NCBI GenBank assembly: GCA_018806915.1
Contig: JAGKQI010000016.1
Span: forward strand, 248,001-312,000
Direction of reading: 5' to 3'
Source of the DNA: Phytophthora colocasiae
Taxonomy: Eukaryota > Oomycota > Peronosporomycetes > Peronosporales > Peronosporaceae
Length of the DNA stretch: 64,000 nucleotides
Made by a program: the position numbers and the translations under genes. This document shows positions 53,998 to 64,000 of the stretch, in pieces. The number at the start of each line of letters is the position of its first letter. Positions within the stretch are counted from its first letter, which is position 1. The notes below the pieces were generated by a model, which worked only from the letters and a program-made list of their open reading frames with translations, searched no databases and was not told the origin of the DNA.

Positions 53998-55599
53998 GGT
54001 GCAAAGATATACACGAGATTGGCATGGTCACAATTGATGTAGATGCCGTTCTCTCGGTCCAGCAAATATGCTAAGTCAGCACAGGCACATACCACTCCTT
54101 CTCAACGATCGACTAGTTGAGTTGTGAGCCAGGGAACTGACCTCCACGGCACACCAAGAGTTCATGCGTCTGCTCTGCTACAGGCTTTCCTTCCTCCCAA
54201 TGATGTACCTGAGAAACCACAATAGCCCATCCTGTGTTGGACGCGTCAGTGCGCGAGAATCCTTGTCGGCGAAGTACAGTTTGTTCGAGGTCGTAAGCAA
54301 ATCCACAACCGCTCGAAAAGCAACTTTGTCCTCTTCAATCCACGAGAGATCAACGCTTGGCAATTGGCTCTTACGCCTTCCACACTGTACCATTATCTGC
54401 TCAAGCATCTTCTGCAGCGGGTGCACGGTTCGTGCGTAGTCCACCATCGAGTCCCGCAGCCAATTAGCTGCACACAAAAACTGCTAGAGAGCTGCAGCCG
54501 TGGGAGGTAGAGGCAGAATCACGAGCGCTTGGAGCCGTGTCTAATGCCGTCACTGTCCACACGAAGTAACCCGCTTACGAAAAAGCACACATTTCTTTGC
54601 GTTGAGCTTCGACCTGCGGGCGCGCAGTACTGCAAAGAACTGCCGCAGTTTCGACAAATATTCCTCAGGTGTCTTGGGGAATAACAACAAGTCGTCGATC
54701 CAAATAAGGAGGTTGTCATACAACAGCTCGCGGAAACAATCCTGTATCTGGAGTTGAAAGTGCGTGGCAGAATCACTAGCCCCCTGGGGGACTGTTGGGG
54801 TAAACACCCCGTCCTCAGTTACAAAGCTGTAGAGTTTCTAGCTATCCAGATGCAGAGGAAGCTACCAAAATTTTTTGAAAAGGTCGAACAACCCAAACAC
54901 GTAGGAGCCCGTGACATTCTGAACCACCACAGCGAGATTTGGGGTTGCACCTGCCAAAGCCACCGTCCACCGATTAGCAGGACGATAGTCCATAGTACAT
55001 CGGAAGTCCTCATTGTGTGGCTTCCTGACAGGGAGAGCTGGACAAGCCCATCGACTCGCATTGTTCCGCTTTACCAGCCCATTCTCCACCAGCTTCACGA
55101 ATCCTCGAAGGAACTTACGTTGTGGTTCTGGGTACTTCTGAGTACCGCTCCGATACGGTTGCGCATCAGGCCGAAGCTGTGCGACCAGAGGCGCCACATC
55201 TGCTGGTGGATCGGCCCCAATATGAACACGCCAAACATCGGCATACTCGTACACAAACACTCGCAAGTCATCCAACAACAAGGACTCGAAGCCAGACTCC
55301 TTCGCTTCGTGAAGCATTCGTTCTAAGTGTCCATGAATCTCATGCGTATCCACAGTGAATATCAGCTCCGCACCGACGTTTGTCACATCATCTCCATCGG
55401 CTTCGTTCACACGGTCACCACTTGCGAGCTGCTCGAAGAGGCAATCGACGTCAATACCAATGTCCTTCATTGTCTTTCGTCCAAGCAAGAACTCGTCCTC
55501 GGCACCGTCCATGACTAGGCACGACACCCTGCGTAGATTCACGGGTCCAGCAGCAGTCTCAATCCGAAGATCCAACGTCACAGTACTTCGGCAATGACG
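53998..55599 (-). pseudogene. pol: Protease C-part, RT and RNase H of fragment G
   Basis: The frame 55581-54862 begins with a protease tail (FLLGRKTMKDIGIDVD) and passes into RT with CTMDYR near 54990. It breaks, then continues at 54807-54550 with IDDLL near 54690 (the YxDD box reads IWIDDLL). The connection/RNase H part follows at 54477-54178, and decayed RNase H sequence (NCDHANL) runs to 53998, where element E begins. Several stops and shifts are present. Confidence 0.7.
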
Positions 55600-56138
55600 T
55601 CAAAAGTTACGAATTGGATATTCATCTGCTCAGCCGCGAACAAAAGCTCGAAAATGCCGTATGGCGCATTCTCGCCTTGCCAAATCGGTGTAATCTCTGT
55701 CGAGTACGGAGGTGGTTCACCAATGTTTTCACTCTGAATTCCACCTTCAGCTCCATTGGTAACAAAATGAGTATTGAAAGTCCCAAACTCGTGGCTCTCG
55801 GCGTGGGTATGGCCGTTGATGAAGAGATGAATGCCAGCCTTTCTGAGAATGTCGTTCACTTCCGCCATCATCATGTGAAAATGCGGTGAGTAGTGAGTAT
55901 TCACGACCTTCCACGTAGCGACAGAGTTAGCAGCATCTCGTGCTAATTGTTTCAGAGAATCTGCTTGCCACGCCTCAATCTGTGCCGTACAGGCTGTCTG
56001 TGTCGCCTCCAGCGCACAGGAGATCCCCACGAGCCACATCGGCACAATTCTAAGGCCATTGTGTCTGTGTATTGGGGTAATAGGGGGTTTGAATCGAAGC
56101 AAATTCGAGAATGACAGTTCTTGACGCGGGCCACACAC
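55597..56138 (-). pseudogene. Calcineurin-like metallophosphatase, C-terminal fragment
   Basis: An open frame of about 180 residues has the metal-binding signatures NTHYSPHFH and NGHTHAESHE followed by THFVTNGAEGG. These fit the C-terminal half of an acid phosphatase-like metallophosphoesterase. Homology stops at QFVTFD, where the frame runs into element G's protease sequence and a stop at 55578. The N-terminal metal-binding blocks (D-x-H and GD-x-x) are absent or left in the 56139-56435 remainder. It has no start or context of its own and is not a working gene. Confidence 0.65.
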
Positions 56139-56435
56139 AGCTCAGAGGCAGAGGCGCGTTCTACCTATTTCCGACCTGCGATACGCAGCCCTAGATTAGG
56201 CGTGTAAAACCTCTTGGACGGGATAACGTAGGCTGTTGGAGAGGAAAACTGACACGTTTCTGAGACAACGGCGTAATCCGATTTAGTGCGGGAGTTGCGG
56301 CAATTCAGCATGAACTTGACTGGCAAATGGCGAGTTACCAGCGTTTTGGACAGTCGCTGGTGGTGCCAGGTGGAGGGATACATGTAACAAAGGCCTGGCA
56401 TCCTTGTTATAACCTGCTGGAGACGTACTAGCGCC
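56139..56435. other. Rest of the insert in fragment G protease, no clear gene
   Basis: A short - strand frame (56401-56165) may be decayed upstream sequence of the phosphatase but carries no diagnostic motif. No terminal repeats of a carrier element were recognised at either border. Confidence 0.35.
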
Positions 56436-56441
56436 AGCCGG

Positions 56442-56640
56442 CTACCGATACAGCACCTGTGTGCTTCCCGCCACTTGTACTGTCACTGCTGGTGACAATT
56501 CGCTCAGCTCCAGCTGCGCACCAAGTCCAAGCAGTTCGTCCATAAGCGTCTTCGAAATGATGTTACTGTCCGCCCCAGTATCAGGTGTCGCGAGTCGGTC
56601 TTGGGCGGGACGGTAGACGCTGCGGGTTACAAGTAGAACG
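56442..56640 (-). pseudogene. Protease N-terminal part of fragment G
   Basis: On the - strand the frame reads a retropepsin core DTGADSN followed by an LLGLGAQLELSEL stretch and ends at a TAG (56442-56444) close to the insert border. It should continue into the frame at 55581 once the insert is disregarded. Confidence 0.6.
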
Positions 56641-56990
56641 GAACGGTAGAGCGATAAAAGCGCACCACAAAAAGTAAAGAAAAATATAAAAAGCGATTAT
56701 TCTTTGACTTGGGGCTTGTGCTGCGGTGCCCAAGGTAAATTCACGACTGACCTCCACCAGCACGCCCTTCCTTCACTGTTTTCCAACGTCTCACGTCCTC
56801 CAGAGTCCTCTTCCTTGTCCTTCCCGGGTCCGTACCTTCTCGACGGTACCACTCACCCCTTTCTCACGCATACTCGGGGCGCTGTTAAGCCCAGCGTATC
56901 TCTAGTCCGTGTCTTCCGTCCTTGGCATCAGCTTACACGCAACCTGGCGCACGCTCCACGCTCTTTCTTGGCCGCGCAGGCCTCGTTTCC
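56641..56990 (-). other. 3' non-coding end of element F, possible LTR piece
   Basis: No gene. The purine-rich GAGAAAGGGG on the - strand is followed by TGAGTGG, which fits a PPT/LTR boundary at 56855/56856. The remaining 215 bases to the border with fragment G would then be a truncated 3' LTR. Unconfirmed. Confidence 0.35.
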
Positions 56991-58211
56991 TTAGCAATAG
57001 CGGCGCGCACTCACCCTCGTGCTGGCTGCGACCGGGGCCGGCTCGAACAACTCCTCGCCATACATATGGTCTTCCGCAATGCGAAGGGTCGTGGATCGGG
57101 TTTCAGAGGGGGAACGGTCGGGACCGTACCCGAGACGGTGGCCACCGTTCTCACTCGGGACATCCTCCCCGACTGAAACTCGACGCCCACGTCGAGCGGC
57201 TCGCTCTCGAGCAGCAGCAGCGAGCTCGTCCCTTTGCACTTGTTCCTTCAGCTCCTGTCTCTCGGCTTCCCACTTCCGACCGAGATTCACGCGAGGTCTA
57301 GGACCTACGCAACCGTCTTGACGCCAGAACTCTTCACTCTGACGCTCGGCCTGCTCTTGATCTTTCAGATCCTTGACCCACTGGGCGTAACGGTCCCCAG
57401 CCATTTCAAAAGGCGTCAGACCTCCTGAAGACGCTTCGTAATAACGGAGAGCCCTACTCGCAAAACCCACGACGACGACAGCACCGCTCACTCTTATTGT
57501 ATCATAGTCGAACACGAACCCGTCCTCAGTCGCTAAGCCACCGTCCGCCAAGGCGTAGTTCAGGACGGTTAGGAGCACTCCGACCCTCGACACTCCATAA
57601 CAGGCCCACTCCAACAGTTCGTATACGTACGTAACCGTGTAAAACACAGCGTATAGCGTCAGCGACGTAAAAGCCCAGAACCCACGACCGGCACAGCACG
57701 CTCTATCAACCGTTCTCCGGCACTCCACTTGCGAACCGTTCAAGTATTTCACGGAGGAACGGCAGCCTAGTTCCAAGACGTCCGGTACGAACACGCACCA
57801 CAGGGCATGGAAAGCCTCCAACCACTTGTACAGCGGGCGTCCCAGGCCGTGTAAATGTTCATCTCTAACTTCCAGTATAGTCAATGGTGCCAGCCACAAA
57901 GCTTCGTACATCTTCCACCGACGCTCGGACGGAGAGTTGTGAAGAAGCACGCTCCGACTAACAACCAGACGGTAGCTCTTGATGCTTTCCTTGGCGATAT
58001 CGGCCCACTTGTACGAGAAACAGAAAGCCGTCCATCCCAACCGCGCCACTATGTTCCAAAGGGGCTTGGTAATCAACCAGAGGAGCACACCCCCGAGCGC
58101 CCACAGCAATCCTAGCCAGTGGTAGCGAACGAGGTACCACGCCAGCACAGTAGACGAGCGTACCATCCATAGACACCATTCCATAACTTCCTCAGCCGAG
58201 TCGTTCTCCAT
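56991..58211 (-). CDS. Membrane-protein ORF of element F, 406 aa, unknown family
   Basis: It starts at the ATG at 58211 and follows pol in the same orientation, the place where some Ty3/Gypsy elements carry an env-like gene. Hydrophobic segments lie at residues about 20-50, 176-200, 205-222 and 239-256, a single N-x-S site at 158-160, and several Cys between 150 and 173. The last 130 residues are charged, Arg/Glu-rich and probably helical. There is no classical signal peptide, furin-like site or fusion peptide that I can see, so an envelope role is only positional inference. It is divergent from the + strand ORF, with 270 bases between the two starts that could be a shared promoter region. 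The frame is intact. Confidence 0.6.
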   Translation of the reverse strand: MENDSAEEVMEWCLWMVRSSTVLAWYLVRYHWLGLLWALGGVLLWLITKPLWNIVARLGWTAFCFSYKWADIAKESIKSYRLVVSRSVLLHNSPSERRWKMYEALWLAPLTILEVRDEHLHGLGRPLYKWLEAFHALWCVFVPDVLELGCRSSVKYLNGSQVECRRTVDRACCAGRGFWAFTSLTLYAVFYTVTYVYELLEWACYGVSRVGVLLTVLNYALADGGLATEDGFVFDYDTIRVSGAVVVVGFASRALRYYEASSGGLTPFEMAGDRYAQWVKDLKDQEQAERQSEEFWRQDGCVGPRPRVNLGRKWEAERQELKEQVQRDELAAAARERAARRGRRVSVGEDVPSENGGHRLGYGPDRSPSETRSTTLRIAEDHMYGEELFEPAPVAASTRVSARRYC

Positions 58212-58481
58212 GCCAGCACCAATTGCAAAGTGCTTAGCAGTTCCATATAGCTTCTCCGTCCCGCTAGTCCGTGGTCAACAATCTCCATTAGATGTGTACC
58301 GTGTCCCACATCACTCAACTGTCAGATCCGGTTCTTTCCTCTAAATTTCCTGGTCCCCAACTGGCGGGGGCAACTTGGCGTCAACCGCAGTCTCGCGACA
58401 TCAATCACAGAGGCAGGGCATCAGGCGTCTCACTCGTCAGTCCCGCATTCGCCTCCAGTCTCCAAAGTTACCCCCGCCACC

Positions 58482-60131
58482 ATGCCGAAATCCCCAGAAT
58501 CAAACAAGGACGCCATCGTTGGTCGTCTCCGCGCCCGCCTGGACACCATGGCCAAGTCCAGCGACGCCGACAAGTCTCTCGCCGCCCAAGTGGACTTCTA
58601 CACGCAGTTCCGTTCCCTCCTAGCCATCAACGACGCTTCCACAGGCCTTGAAGCCCTCGACAACCTCGCTCTCTCCATTGTTACTGCTGACGAGACGGTT
58701 CCTTCCGTTCTTAGTGAAGTAGTAATGCTCCTACCCGCTCCGGACTCCATGCGATCAGGCAGTCCTCCGCCACATTCCCTCTTCAATCCGTCCTCCTCTT
58801 CCAAGCGTCCAGCCACCCGAGGCTCCTCCAAGTCCAGCCCTCCAGCCAAGAAGCAACGCTCCAGCAGCTCGTCATCTCCATCTCCCGCGCCCAGCAAACT
58901 GGCTTACAAGTTTGAGTTGCCGCGCGACATTCCCAAGCCCATCAAGAACGACATTAACAAGATCCTCACGGAGGCTACCGAGCGTGGCAAGGCTCCGTTC
59001 CGTCTCGCGTATCCATGGTCCCAGCAGCGCGCCTGGTACGACCCCAGCGAGTACCCCGACCTCTACCTCTCGCACTACCGTTTCTGGATGAGACACCGCT
59101 CCGTCTTCTTCGACTGCGCGCTCTACGCGCCTACCGACAAGGCCGGCGCCCGGCGCAAACAGAAATCCGCCGCCGTTCAAGCTCGGCTTCGTTTCATCAG
59201 CAAGAACATCGAGACCTTCGGCTACTACGACTTCCTCGACCGTCTTGAGAACGGCACCCACGACACGCTCATGTGGTACGGGGGCAAGGCCGCCACTCAC
59301 TCAGCTGCAGCCGCCAAGGCCCAGTCCGACTCCTCCGCTCCAGCTCAATCCGACCTCGCAACGCTCTTCCGCCGTGACCGCTCGCGTTATGAGCGTACCG
59401 TAGCCCGCGCCCTCGACCCTCTCTCAGTGGACGAAGACGGCTACTCATCCGTCCCTGATCTTCTCGAGCAGACTCAAGCACTGGACCCCACTCGCCGACC
59501 CCATCTCCGCCTCTCCGACGTTGCCTTGGCTCGCATCGTGTTTGTCGTCAACGGAGGATCTCCTTCGACCGCAAGTTGGGTCGGCAACCGGTCCAGCGGC
59601 GTCTGGAAGCGCCTCCTCTCCGACCGTACCCTCCGTCCCGTCCAGATCGACGTGGCCAAAAGCGTCCTGAACGGCACGCACACCGTGGACTTCGACGACA
59701 AGCCGTTCAAGCTCTCCGATCAAGGTGACGACGACTCCGATTACGAAGACGAAGACACGGGAGCGCCCACGATTCTACCTCCGTCCCCGCCCATCGACGG
59801 AGCTTACCCAGCCGAAGACTCCGACCAAGAAGAAGACTCCGACGAAGAACAAGAGGACCCTTCTCAAGAAGATGAAGAAGAAGACGAAGATAAGGAGACA
59901 AGCGACGGCTTCGACGACGACAAGTCCAGCGATTACCACGGCTCCGATGAAGACCCTCGCTCCACCAAGAAGGACGACAAGTCCAAGAAGACTTCCCCCG
60001 ACAAGAAGGAAGACAAGCCCAAGAAGTCGTCCCCCGAAGACAAGAAGCCCTCGTCCGAGTCGAAGAAGACGGGTGGCTCACCATCTAGCGCCACCGCCGC
60101 TTCCCCCGCAGCCTCGCCTTCCACCAAGTAA
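58482..60131 (+). CDS. Opposite-strand ORF of element F, 549 aa, unknown function
   Basis: It reads against pol, and its stop lies 184 bases from the pol stop at 60316 (convergent). The start is the ATG at 58482. Residues about 108-126 contain a bipartite nuclear-localisation-like KRP...KKQR in a Ser-rich stretch. Residues about 140-410 form a Trp/Tyr/Arg-rich globular part. Residues about 415-495 are strongly acidic, and the C-terminus is Lys/Ser/Pro-rich. The layout (globular part, acidic run, Lys/Ser tail) resembles the opposite-strand ORF of the giant family, but I see no clear residue-level similarity. The frame is intact and uses strongly C-ending codons, which argues for real coding. 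Confidence 0.75.
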   Translation: MPKSPESNKDAIVGRLRARLDTMAKSSDADKSLAAQVDFYTQFRSLLAINDASTGLEALDNLALSIVTADETVPSVLSEVVMLLPAPDSMRSGSPPPHSLFNPSSSSKRPATRGSSKSSPPAKKQRSSSSSSPSPAPSKLAYKFELPRDIPKPIKNDINKILTEATERGKAPFRLAYPWSQQRAWYDPSEYPDLYLSHYRFWMRHRSVFFDCALYAPTDKAGARRKQKSAAVQARLRFISKNIETFGYYDFLDRLENGTHDTLMWYGGKAATHSAAAAKAQSDSSAPAQSDLATLFRRDRSRYERTVARALDPLSVDEDGYSSVPDLLEQTQALDPTRRPHLRLSDVALARIVFVVNGGSPSTASWVGNRSSGVWKRLLSDRTLRPVQIDVAKSVLNGTHTVDFDDKPFKLSDQGDDDSDYEDEDTGAPTILPPSPPIDGAYPAEDSDQEEDSDEEQEDPSQEDEEEDEDKETSDGFDDDKSSDYHGSDEDPRSTKKDDKSKKTSPDKKEDKPKKSSPEDKKPSSESKKTGGSPSSATAASPAASPSTK

Positions 60132-60315
60132 CATCCACATTTCGCGCGCGCCATTCAGCTCTCTCTCTTTTCGGGTTTCTTTTTCCATAACAGCGCGTCA
60201 CTAATCTCATAATCCAACATGCAATTCCACCTTCCAACCGTTCCCTTCAAGCGTTCTGTTCTCTTCATCGTCCTTAGCGTCCATTTCACTTAGGGTATTG
60301 CAGGTGTGAGGTCTG

Positions 60316-63300
60316 CTAAGCCAGCAGCAAGTCGTCCTCGTTGGCTTCAGCATTAGCCTCCTCCAACCGAGGACTCCGGCGCCACTCTGGCAAACCCTTC
60401 TTTCTTCTTTCAGCCTGCTCATAGGCGTCCACTAGGGGACGGTACTCAGGCATGAGCTCCGACCTAGGGACCCAAAACGTCTCGTAGCTCGCCGTCAACA
60501 CCAAGTACTCGACCACTCTGTCCACTGTACGCTTTGCCACCACTTCGAGTAACGGAGAGTCTACTCCTGCGAGAACGGTATCGCTTCCGGCGACAGTTAA
60601 TCCTTCCGCGAAGCTAGAATGGGGCAAATCTTCTTCCTCCAGCGGTCCGTCCTCCGCAGGTTCTCCGTCCCTTCCTATCCCTTCGGGGACCTCGTCCAGG
60701 AACGGACGCGTCCACTTGCCACGGTACTTCTTCATGCGGTTCACATTGACCGTGACTACCCGGCTCGGATGAGTAGGGATAGCAACCCGGTACGCATTGT
60801 CAATCACTTTCCCGACAACAGGGTACGGTCCGTGCCGTGCAAACGCTAGTTTCTTCGTTCGTGCCTCACCTCGCTTCGCCCTAAACAACTGGAACACCCA
60901 CACTGGGTCGCCGTCCTCGTAAACCACCGGCACTTGACCGCCTAACCGACGCTCATGACGGTCCTGGGCCTTCACCAACTGACGCTCCACCAGGAGCCGC
61001 GAGTTTCTCAGAGAACGGTGGAGTTCCCGACGGTACAGTGCCACCTCGTCACTTTTCCATTTCTTCCCCAAATTCAAAAATGCCACATCCAAAGGCAACA
61101 CAGGGTCACGACCATACAACGAGAAGAAAGGAGAGTCGCCCAACGCCTCATGGTAGGCCGTTCTATAGGCGAACAGCACTCTAGGGAGGTACAAATCCCA
61201 GTCCGTCTGTGCCTCGTTGACATGCATCCTTAGCATGCCCAGTAGTGTTCCGTTGAACCGTTCCACTAACCCCTGAGTCTGGGGATGGTACGCAGCCCCA
61301 AACAACTTCTTAATCCCCAAAATCTGGTAGAAGGACTTCGCGATCTCCGACGTGAAATTCGACCCTTGGTCACTCAGCAACCGTGACGGCACACCGTGCC
61401 GCGCGACCACTCCATTAATCATTGCTTCCACAAAAGTCATCGAGTCCAACCGTTCTACCGCGAACGCTTCCGCCCAACGCGTGAAGTAGTCCACAAACAC
61501 TAGGATATACTTGTTCCTTCTCTCGGTCCTTGGTAACGGTCCCACGGCGTCGACCACTAACAGCGAGAACGGTCCGTTTAGGTCCGTTAAGGTCCGTTAC
61601 CGGCATCCTTTGCATCTGGCCAGCTCTCCACGGTCTAGCCCCTTTACCGCTCCCACAAGTATTGCATTCCCGCACGTACTCCGCTACGTCCTTCCTCCAT
61701 CCTGGCCAGAACGCGTGTCTCCTCACCTTCTCTAGCGTCTTCGTCAGGCCCAAGTGCGACGACAAGACGTCCGCATGACAGTAGTGGAGGACGGTTTCCA
61801 TGTAAGGCACGGGGACCACTGGCACGGTCAACGACCGTGCTGGCCCCACCCGGGCGGGTAAATTAACACGCCGTGTCAACATGCCGTCCTCGACAGCGTA
61901 TCTAGGCCCCATCTGCACTACACGAGCACGCAGGTACGGATCAAGCGGAAGCGCTCCGTCCTTCAGGTAGGCCACCAAAGCTCGTACCCACGAAATTTTC
62001 TGCTGTTCGGCCACGAACTGGCCGCGGTTCAGACCAAACCTATCCAAAGGAGACCTCGCGCGTTCTCCATCCTGCTCAACCTCAGCTTCCTCCCTCAACT
62101 CCTCGTGCGGCGGATCGTCTACGTGTCCGTCCGCCTGCTCTTCTACGGCCGCTCCGTCCATTTCATCGAAATCCTGCTCACCGTCCTTCTGCTCACCGTC
62201 CTCTGTTCCCCCGTAGTCAACATCACCGTCCAATTCGTACGGCTCCCCGACTGAAGGCGGAAGCGCGTCTCCGTCTTCCGGGTTCAGCAGGTCCTGTATC
62301 GTCAGAGCAGCCACTCGTCCCCTTGGCAGCATCGAGAGACCATCCACGTGACCTAGCGACGTCCCAGGCTTGTGATGAACCTGGAACTGCAGGCTCGACA
62401 GCTCCATCGCCCACCGTGCCAACTTAGCGTTCGAGGTACGGTTCCCAGGACTGAAGATCCACTTCAGTGCCTGGTGGTCCGTGAACAGATCAAACTCGCG
62501 CCGATCCAGGTAGCAGCGGAACTTCCTAGTCGCCCATACTACTCCCCAGCACTCGATCTCAGAGATGCCGTCTTGGTTATTTATCCAGTTCTTTTGCGAC
62601 CCCGTGAGCAACTTGCTAGCATAGGAGACGGCACGGTCACGACCGTCCACTTCTTGCATGAGGCACGCTCCCACAGCGTACCGTGACGAGTCGACATACA
62701 ACTTGAACCGCTTCTGACTGTCCGGGTACACCAGAATCGGTGGCTTCATAAGGGCACGTTTGAGCTGCCTAAAGGCAGACTCACAGTCCTCCGTCCACAC
62801 GAACGGTGCATCCTTTACTTTCAACCGTTCCAAGGGCGCCGAAATCGAGGCGTACCCCGGGATGTAGCGTCGAAAGTAGCTAGTCAGTCCGAGAAACGAG
62901 CGGATCCCATGTAAGCCCACGGGTCTCCTCACATTCAGCACGGCCTTCACCTTCTCGGGGTTAGGAAGGACGCCCGAGGGCGTGACGATGTGTCCTAGGA
63001 ACGCCACTTGGCTCCGTCCCCAGTGACACTTCTTCATTTTGAGCTTGAAGCCCGCCTCCCTCAACCTCGTCAAGACTTGGCGAACGCGTAACAGGTGCGT
63101 CGGGAAGTCCTTGCAGAATACTACGCAATCGTCCAAATAAACTAGGCACACTCGCCACTTCAAATCCACTAGAACCGTCTCCATCAACCGTTCGAACGCG
63201 GGTACAGCGTTACAGAGGCCAAAAGGCATAACGAGCCATTCGAAGAGGCCGTATTTGCACGTGAAAGCCGTCTTTGATACACTGTCCAGCGCCATCGGTA

Positions 63301-64000
63301 CGTTCCAATACCCGGATGCGATGTCCATGGTCGAAAACAACTGGGCACCCCCGAGCACGTCCAAAATATCATCGATCAACGGCATCGGGTAACAGTCCTT
63401 CACCGTTACTGCGTTCAACTTGCGGTAATCTATACAGAATCGGATACCACCGTCCGGTTTCCTTATCATGAGAACGGGGCTAGCCCACGGACTGTTCGAT
63501 GGACGGATCAGTCCCGCGTCCAAGTACTGCTGTATTTCCGCTTCCATCACCTCTCCTTCCGCTACTGATACACGGTACGGTTGCTGTTTGATGGGCCGAC
63601 TATCGCCCGTGTCAATCTCGAAGTGTAGCAGTTGTGTCCGTCCCGGCATCGCCGAAGACTCGACAAACAGGTCACTGAAGTTGTCCAGCTCTGCTTCAAA
63701 TATCCGCTTCTGTTCCTCCGTCAACCTCGACTGCGAAAAGTCAGCCTTGACCGAGGCTTTGTCAGGCGGGACTTCCGGCCGAGACTTCCGTTCCTTCTCA
63801 GCAAACTGATCTTCAGGCGCTCCTGTCACGGACTGCACTCGACTGTCCGTTTCCGTTGTCTCCGGGTTCCTCGGTACCGTTCCATCCTTCGTCTGCATCT
63901 GGCTGAAGGCCGACTCCGGAACAACCGAAGCGCACGCCACAGGCGTACCACGGCGGATCCACCGTTCCTCGGTAGATGCGTTACAGACTTCAACTATGAC
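60316..64000 (-). pseudogene. pol: Pol of element F (RT, RNase H, integrase), partial and frameshifted
   Basis: The frame is open to the window edge, so its start is off-window. RT has CIDYRKLN near 63430, MPFGLCNA near 63210 and YLDD at 63125-63139. RNase H follows (YVDSS near 62690, TDHQALKW near 62470), then the integrase zinc-binding part (HLG...CNTCGSGKG near 61770-61640) and core (VVDAVGPL near 61550, LLSDQGSNF near 61375, QTQGLVERFNG near 61260). A chromodomain-like tail (FWVPRSELMPEY, about 60500-60440) ends the frame. One break: three 10-bp near-repeats at 61571-61600, one more than the frame allows, shift the frame between 64000-61575 and 61557-60316. Otherwise it is clean and recent. 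It has one RNase H. Confidence 0.88.
61571..61600. repeat. Three 10-bp near-repeats that shift the integrase frame of element F
   Basis: Three consecutive copies of GGTCCGTTWA/C occur. The flanking frames join correctly with two copies, so a 10-bp slippage gain is the likely cause of the only frameshift in this pol. Confidence 0.75.

Larger units (their letters stand above)
53998..56640 (-). mobile_element. Ty3/Gypsy fragment G, interrupted
   Basis: Remnant of a third Ty3/Gypsy family. Protease N-part, a foreign insert with a metallophosphatase fragment, protease C-part, RT and RNase H follow one another on the - strand. RNase H is cut at 53998 by element E. The right border near 56640 is approximate, and its LTRs are not in the window. 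Confidence 0.65.
56641..64000 (-). mobile_element. Ty3/Gypsy element F with opposite-strand ORF and membrane-protein ORF
   Basis: On the - strand, pol (entering from the right edge) is followed by an opposite-strand ORF (58482-60131, +) and then a sense ORF with membrane segments (58211-56991). The gag, PBS and 5' LTR lie off-window to the right. The left end is uncertain: a candidate PPT (GTGAGAAAGGGG, 56856-56867) precedes a possible LTR start at 56855, but no second LTR is available to compare. Confidence 0.7.

Noticed and set aside
55578..56138. Metallophosphatase as a working host gene
   Set aside because: Only the C-terminal half is present, it runs into retroelement sequence, and it has no start or promoter of its own.
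56991..58211. Calling the membrane ORF an envelope gene
   Set aside because: Position fits, but no signal peptide, cleavage site or fusion peptide is visible.
1..64000. tRNA, rRNA and other structural RNA genes
   Set aside because: None recognised by eye on either strand. A covariance-model search would be needed to exclude them.

Overview
The window is almost entirely transposable-element DNA. The organism is most likely an oomycete, probably Phytophthora or a close relative. The grounds are Ty3/Gypsy polyproteins of recognisable oomycete type, a MULE carrying SWIM and Ulp1-like domains, a piggyBac-type transposase, short GT-AG introns and C-ending codon preference. I see no intact host gene. 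The only host-type gene is a truncated metallophosphatase fragment.

Layout, left to right. (1) 1-22850 is a nest of one giant Ty3/Gypsy family with about 1.9 kb LTRs. Copy A (1-5272, gag-pol on the + strand, mostly off-window) sits inside the left LTR of copy B (5273-22156, gag-pol on the - strand). B in turn sits inside an LTR of copy D, of which only 22157-22850 is visible. A and B form a 9.8 kb inverted repeat. (2) 22851-25997 is a decayed 3' part of a MULE transposase. (3) 25998-43571 is copy C, the best complete copy (17.6 kb). On the minus strand it reads LTR, PBS, gag (1408 codons, intact), pol (protease, RT, RNase H, second RNase H, integrase, chromodomain; one nonsense and one frameshift), then a convergent 1095-codon ORF on the opposite strand (intact), PPT and LTR. 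(4) 43572-44938 holds a spacer with a 16-G run and a piggyBac transposase remnant. (5) 44939-53997 is element E, a decayed chromodomain Ty3/Gypsy element of another family, split by a solo LTR of the giant family (49993-51839, 4-bp target duplication CTCG). (6) 53998-about 56640 is fragment G of a third Ty3/Gypsy family, into which E inserted; its protease is broken by a metallophosphatase fragment. (7) About 56640-64000 is element F, a fourth Ty3/Gypsy family. It too carries an ORF on the strand opposite pol, plus a membrane-protein ORF in the position where some elements carry env.

How the giant family appears to work. Gag is translated first. Pol lies in the -1 frame, and a GTTAAAC heptamer directly before the gag stop could deliver Gag-Pol. 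The LTR has a TATA box in the loop of a hairpin for the sense transcript, and a second TATA-like box pointing the other way 200 bp before the antisense ORF, so the element looks ambisense. A degenerate 11-mer (TCYGRYGWACA) recurs in the LTR, gag, pol, the untranslated region and the antisense ORF. It is often paired as inverted repeats or spaced by exactly 15 bp, and the annotated genes do not explain it.
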